Below, piece by piece: positions 14,481 to 15,887 of a DNA stretch of 15,887 bases (the stretch's first letter is position 1; every line of letters begins with the position of its first letter). A program made the translations under genes and the position numbers. The stretch is taken from the NCBI GenBank assembly GCA_030531025.1, contig JAUMTV010000072.1:1-15887 (forward strand), written 5' to 3'. Source of the DNA: Turicibacter sp. Its GTDB lineage: Bacteria > Bacillota > Bacilli > MOL361 > Turicibacteraceae. Below the pieces are notes generated by a model. It searched no databases, was not told where the DNA came from, and saw only the letters and a list, made by a program, of their open reading frames with translations.

Positions 14481-15258
14481 AATTTCCTACTAAATTCGGA
14501 ATAACACGACGACGATAAACAAAATATGCCACTAACGGTGTTCCAATATTATATATTAATGTGGTAAATCCTGGATTAAATATGATTCCAATTACAAGCG
14601 CCATAACACATGGGAATGTTGCCGAGTAAATGATAATATTTAATACTTCCTTATACGATAAGAACGTTGTATGACCGAATTTAAGTAACATTGATAATGC
14701 TGCTACAACAAAGGTAAAAATAAATGTTGATAGAATCCCTGTCTGATAAACCCCTAATACAAATGAAACAATAAAAATTGGCTTTATTGAAGAAGCAAGA
14801 GGAGCAAACACATCTTCATAGCTCGCACTAGCAAAATCTAATCCTTCATAATAAGAATAACCTACTTCATATTGTCTTCCATTTTCAACAAAAATCAAAC
14901 GATCTTGATTGAAGACAACACCATTTGTCACCTCTTCTGCATCCCCATTAAATATAACCTTTACTCCATTACTTAGACTAATTTCCGTCATATTTGAACA
15001 TGTCATATTATAATCTTGTATACGGCATTCTTCTGGTAAAGATGATACTAGTTTTGTTTGATCAGTTTCTGATAAGCTCCATATTCTCTCATCCCAACGA
15101 TATGAATCATCACTAATAAGCAAAAATGCAAATGGTGTCATTTGCATACACCCTAATAAAATTAAAAATAACAAACTAATTAAGATCGGCGTCTTCCTTA
15201 AAGCAAATATTGCGTCAATAGAATACGTCGTTTCTAACATCAATTTTAACCTCTTCAT
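14479..15258 (-). CDS. malA: DUF1189 membrane protein, MalA-like, 260 aa
   Basis: Looks like the DUF1189 family, known from the Streptococcus pneumoniae malX-malC-malD-malA operon as maltodextrin utilization protein MalA; its biochemical role is unknown. One membrane segment at about 23-48 (ILISLLFLILLG onward) is followed by a polar region of about 110 residues, predicted outside the membrane, then three or four C-terminal segments from about 160 to 248, ending in basic RRR. The position next to MalF/MalG-like permeases supports the call. The ATG at 15258 has AGGTG nine bases upstream; the GTG at 15270 lies just after that element. The gene order differs from pneumococcus: here malA precedes the permeases and has its own terminator. 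Confidence 0.75.
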   Translation of the reverse strand: MKRLKLMLETTYSIDAIFALRKTPILISLLFLILLGCMQMTPFAFLLISDDSYRWDERIWSLSETDQTKLVSSLPEECRIQDYNMTCSNMTEISLSNGVKVIFNGDAEEVTNGVVFNQDRLIFVENGRQYEVGYSYYEGLDFASASYEDVFAPLASSIKPIFIVSFVLGVYQTGILSTFIFTFVVAALSMLLKFGHTTFLSYKEVLNIIIYSATFPCVMALVIGIIFNPGFTTLIYNIGTPLVAYFVYRRRVIPNLVGN

Positions 15259-15270
15259 TATAACACACAC

Positions 15271-15573
15271 CTATCCTATAATATCTCTTATCTCATTTTT
15301 CTTTTGAGACATCTACTGTAAAAATTTTAGACTCTACATGGAATTATAACAGAATTCATTTAGAAAGTATTAATTGATTTTGTATAAAATACTTTTACTA
15401 CTAAACAGGTTTATTATACTTTGCTAATTATTCTGAAACAATGAATATTTTAAACAATATAATTCAAGGACATACCCCCCCCTACAGTCATATTTTCATT
15501 CCTTATATCAGTAAATTAATTATAACAATACTATTAGATCCAGACCACGTGTAACCGTTATTATTTTTATCAA
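15271..15573. other. Leader region upstream of malA, gene-free
   Basis: About 300 bases, very AT-rich. It contains two minus-strand TATAAT elements with the extended-10 TG (15343-15350 and 15519-15526), an inverted repeat AAAGTATT...AATACTTT near 15363-15393, a run of eight C at 15475-15482, and a cre-like TGTAACCGTTATTA at 15550-15563. The only small frame with a plausible ribosome binding site is a 13-codon one on the minus strand (starting about 15494, MTVGGGGMSLNYIV), with its glycines coded by the G8 run. No known riboswitch is recognised. Confidence 0.5.
15343..15350 (-). promoter_or_regulatory. Extended -10 promoter of malA
   Basis: TGTTATAAT-type element on the minus strand, about 85 bases before the ATG; -35 not evident. 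Confidence 0.45.
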
Positions 15574-15599
15574 TAAAAAAAGTATCCGTAAAGGATACT
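15574..15599 (-). terminator. Second terminator of the tRNA cluster
   Basis: AGTATCC, loop GTAAA, GGATACT, followed on the minus strand by seven T. A back-up 17 bases beyond the first terminator. Confidence 0.85.
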
Positions 15600-15606
15600 A
15601 AAATAT

Positions 15607-15629
15607 AAAAAAAAAGAGTATTTCTACTC
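15607..15629 (-). terminator. First terminator of the tRNA cluster
   Basis: On the minus strand GAGTA, GAAA loop, TACTC, then nine T: short stem, stable tetraloop, long U tail. It lies 13 bases beyond the tRNA-Leu CCA end. Confidence 0.85.
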
Positions 15630-15642
15630 ATCATAACAAAAT

Positions 15643-15731
15643 TGGTGCCTAGGGCCGGAATCGAACCGGCACGGGTGTCACCACCCGCAGGATTTTAAGT
15701 CCTGTGCGTCTACCAGTTCCGCCACCCAGGC
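15643..15731 (-). tRNA. tRNA-Leu (anticodon TAA)
   Basis: Class II tRNA of 89 bases with an encoded CCA. Acceptor GCCTGGG pairs with CCTAGGC (one G-T), discriminator A. The anticodon loop CTTAAAA gives UAA. The long variable arm (GGGTGGTGACACCC) and T loop GGTTCGATTCC are clear. The UAA anticodon makes it a target type of TrmL. Confidence 0.97.
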
Positions 15732-15750
15732 ACATCATTTTTAATTTAAT

Positions 15751-15824
15751 TGGAGGCGCCAATCGGATTTGAACCGATGATCAGGGAGTTGCAGTCCCAT
15801 GCCTTACCACTTGGCTATGGCGCC
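15751..15824 (-). tRNA. tRNA-Cys (anticodon GCA)
   Basis: 74 bases with an encoded CCA. Acceptor GGCGCCA region pairs with GGCGCC, discriminator T. Anticodon loop CTGCAAC gives GCA; T arm CGGTTCAAATCCG. It lies 19 bases before tRNA-Leu in the direction of transcription. Confidence 0.97.
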
Positions 15825-15832
15825 TTATTATA

Positions 15833-15887
15833 TGGAGCGGGTGAAGAGAATCGAACTCTCACAGTCAGCTTGGAAGGCTGAAGTTCT
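15833..15887 (-). tRNA. tRNA-Gly (anticodon TCC), 5' part cut off
   Basis: The 3' 55 bases: anticodon loop CTTCCAA (TCC) in a CAGC/GCTG stem, T arm GAGAGTTCGATTCTC, acceptor strand CACCCGC, discriminator T and encoded CCA. The 5' end is outside the window, so the tRNA cluster continues to the right. Confidence 0.93.

Overview
The window comes from a low-GC, AT-rich Firmicute. Strong AGGAGG-type ribosome binding sites, U-tailed hairpin terminators and the gene types fit this: PgcA, TrmL, QueG, a group I ECF transporter and a pneumococcal-type MalC/MalD/MalA set. A Turicibacter or Erysipelotrichia-like host is my guess; nothing here proves the genus. Nearly everything is on the minus strand. 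The one clear plus-strand gene is a small DUF3892 gene at 9327-9554.

Layout, left to right. 1-116 is the start of a gene cut by the edge (possibly a GNAT acetyltransferase). 121-439 is gene-free with small hairpins. 440-812 is a DUF898/YjgN-like membrane protein gene broken by a one-base slip in an A7 tract. 892-1449 is a divergent GNAT-like protein. 1604-5810 is a tight operon, transcribed right to left: ECF S component, fused double ATPase, EcfT, then a PHP-domain phosphoesterase. In front of it are four exact TTAACA repeats at about one helical turn spacing, followed by a -10 element, which is the layout of a PhoP box. 6067-6285 is a 72-residue unknown protein with its own sigma-A promoter. 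6453-9181 holds phosphoglucomutase (pgcA) and a LacX-like aldose 1-epimerase. 9654-10007 is an XRE regulator with a C-terminal membrane anchor. 10136-11884 holds two genes that modify tRNA position 34, trmL and queG. 12010-15258 holds MalG-like and MalF-like permeases and a DUF1189/MalA-like protein, with a CcpA-type cre candidate before malF. 15643-15887 is a tRNA cluster (Leu-TAA, Cys-GCA, partial Gly-TCC) ending in tandem terminators.

How the genes fit together. The carbohydrate block could import maltodextrins (MalF/MalG; solute-binding protein and ATPase not in this window) and pass glucose-1-phosphate and free sugars through PgcA and the mutarotase. The most interesting unit is the ECF/PHP operon. 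The apparent Pho boxes suggest an ECF importer induced by phosphate starvation for an unidentified, probably phosphorus-containing, nutrient, with a cytoplasmic PHP enzyme to hydrolyse it. The substrate and regulation are inference; the repeats and gene order are seen directly.
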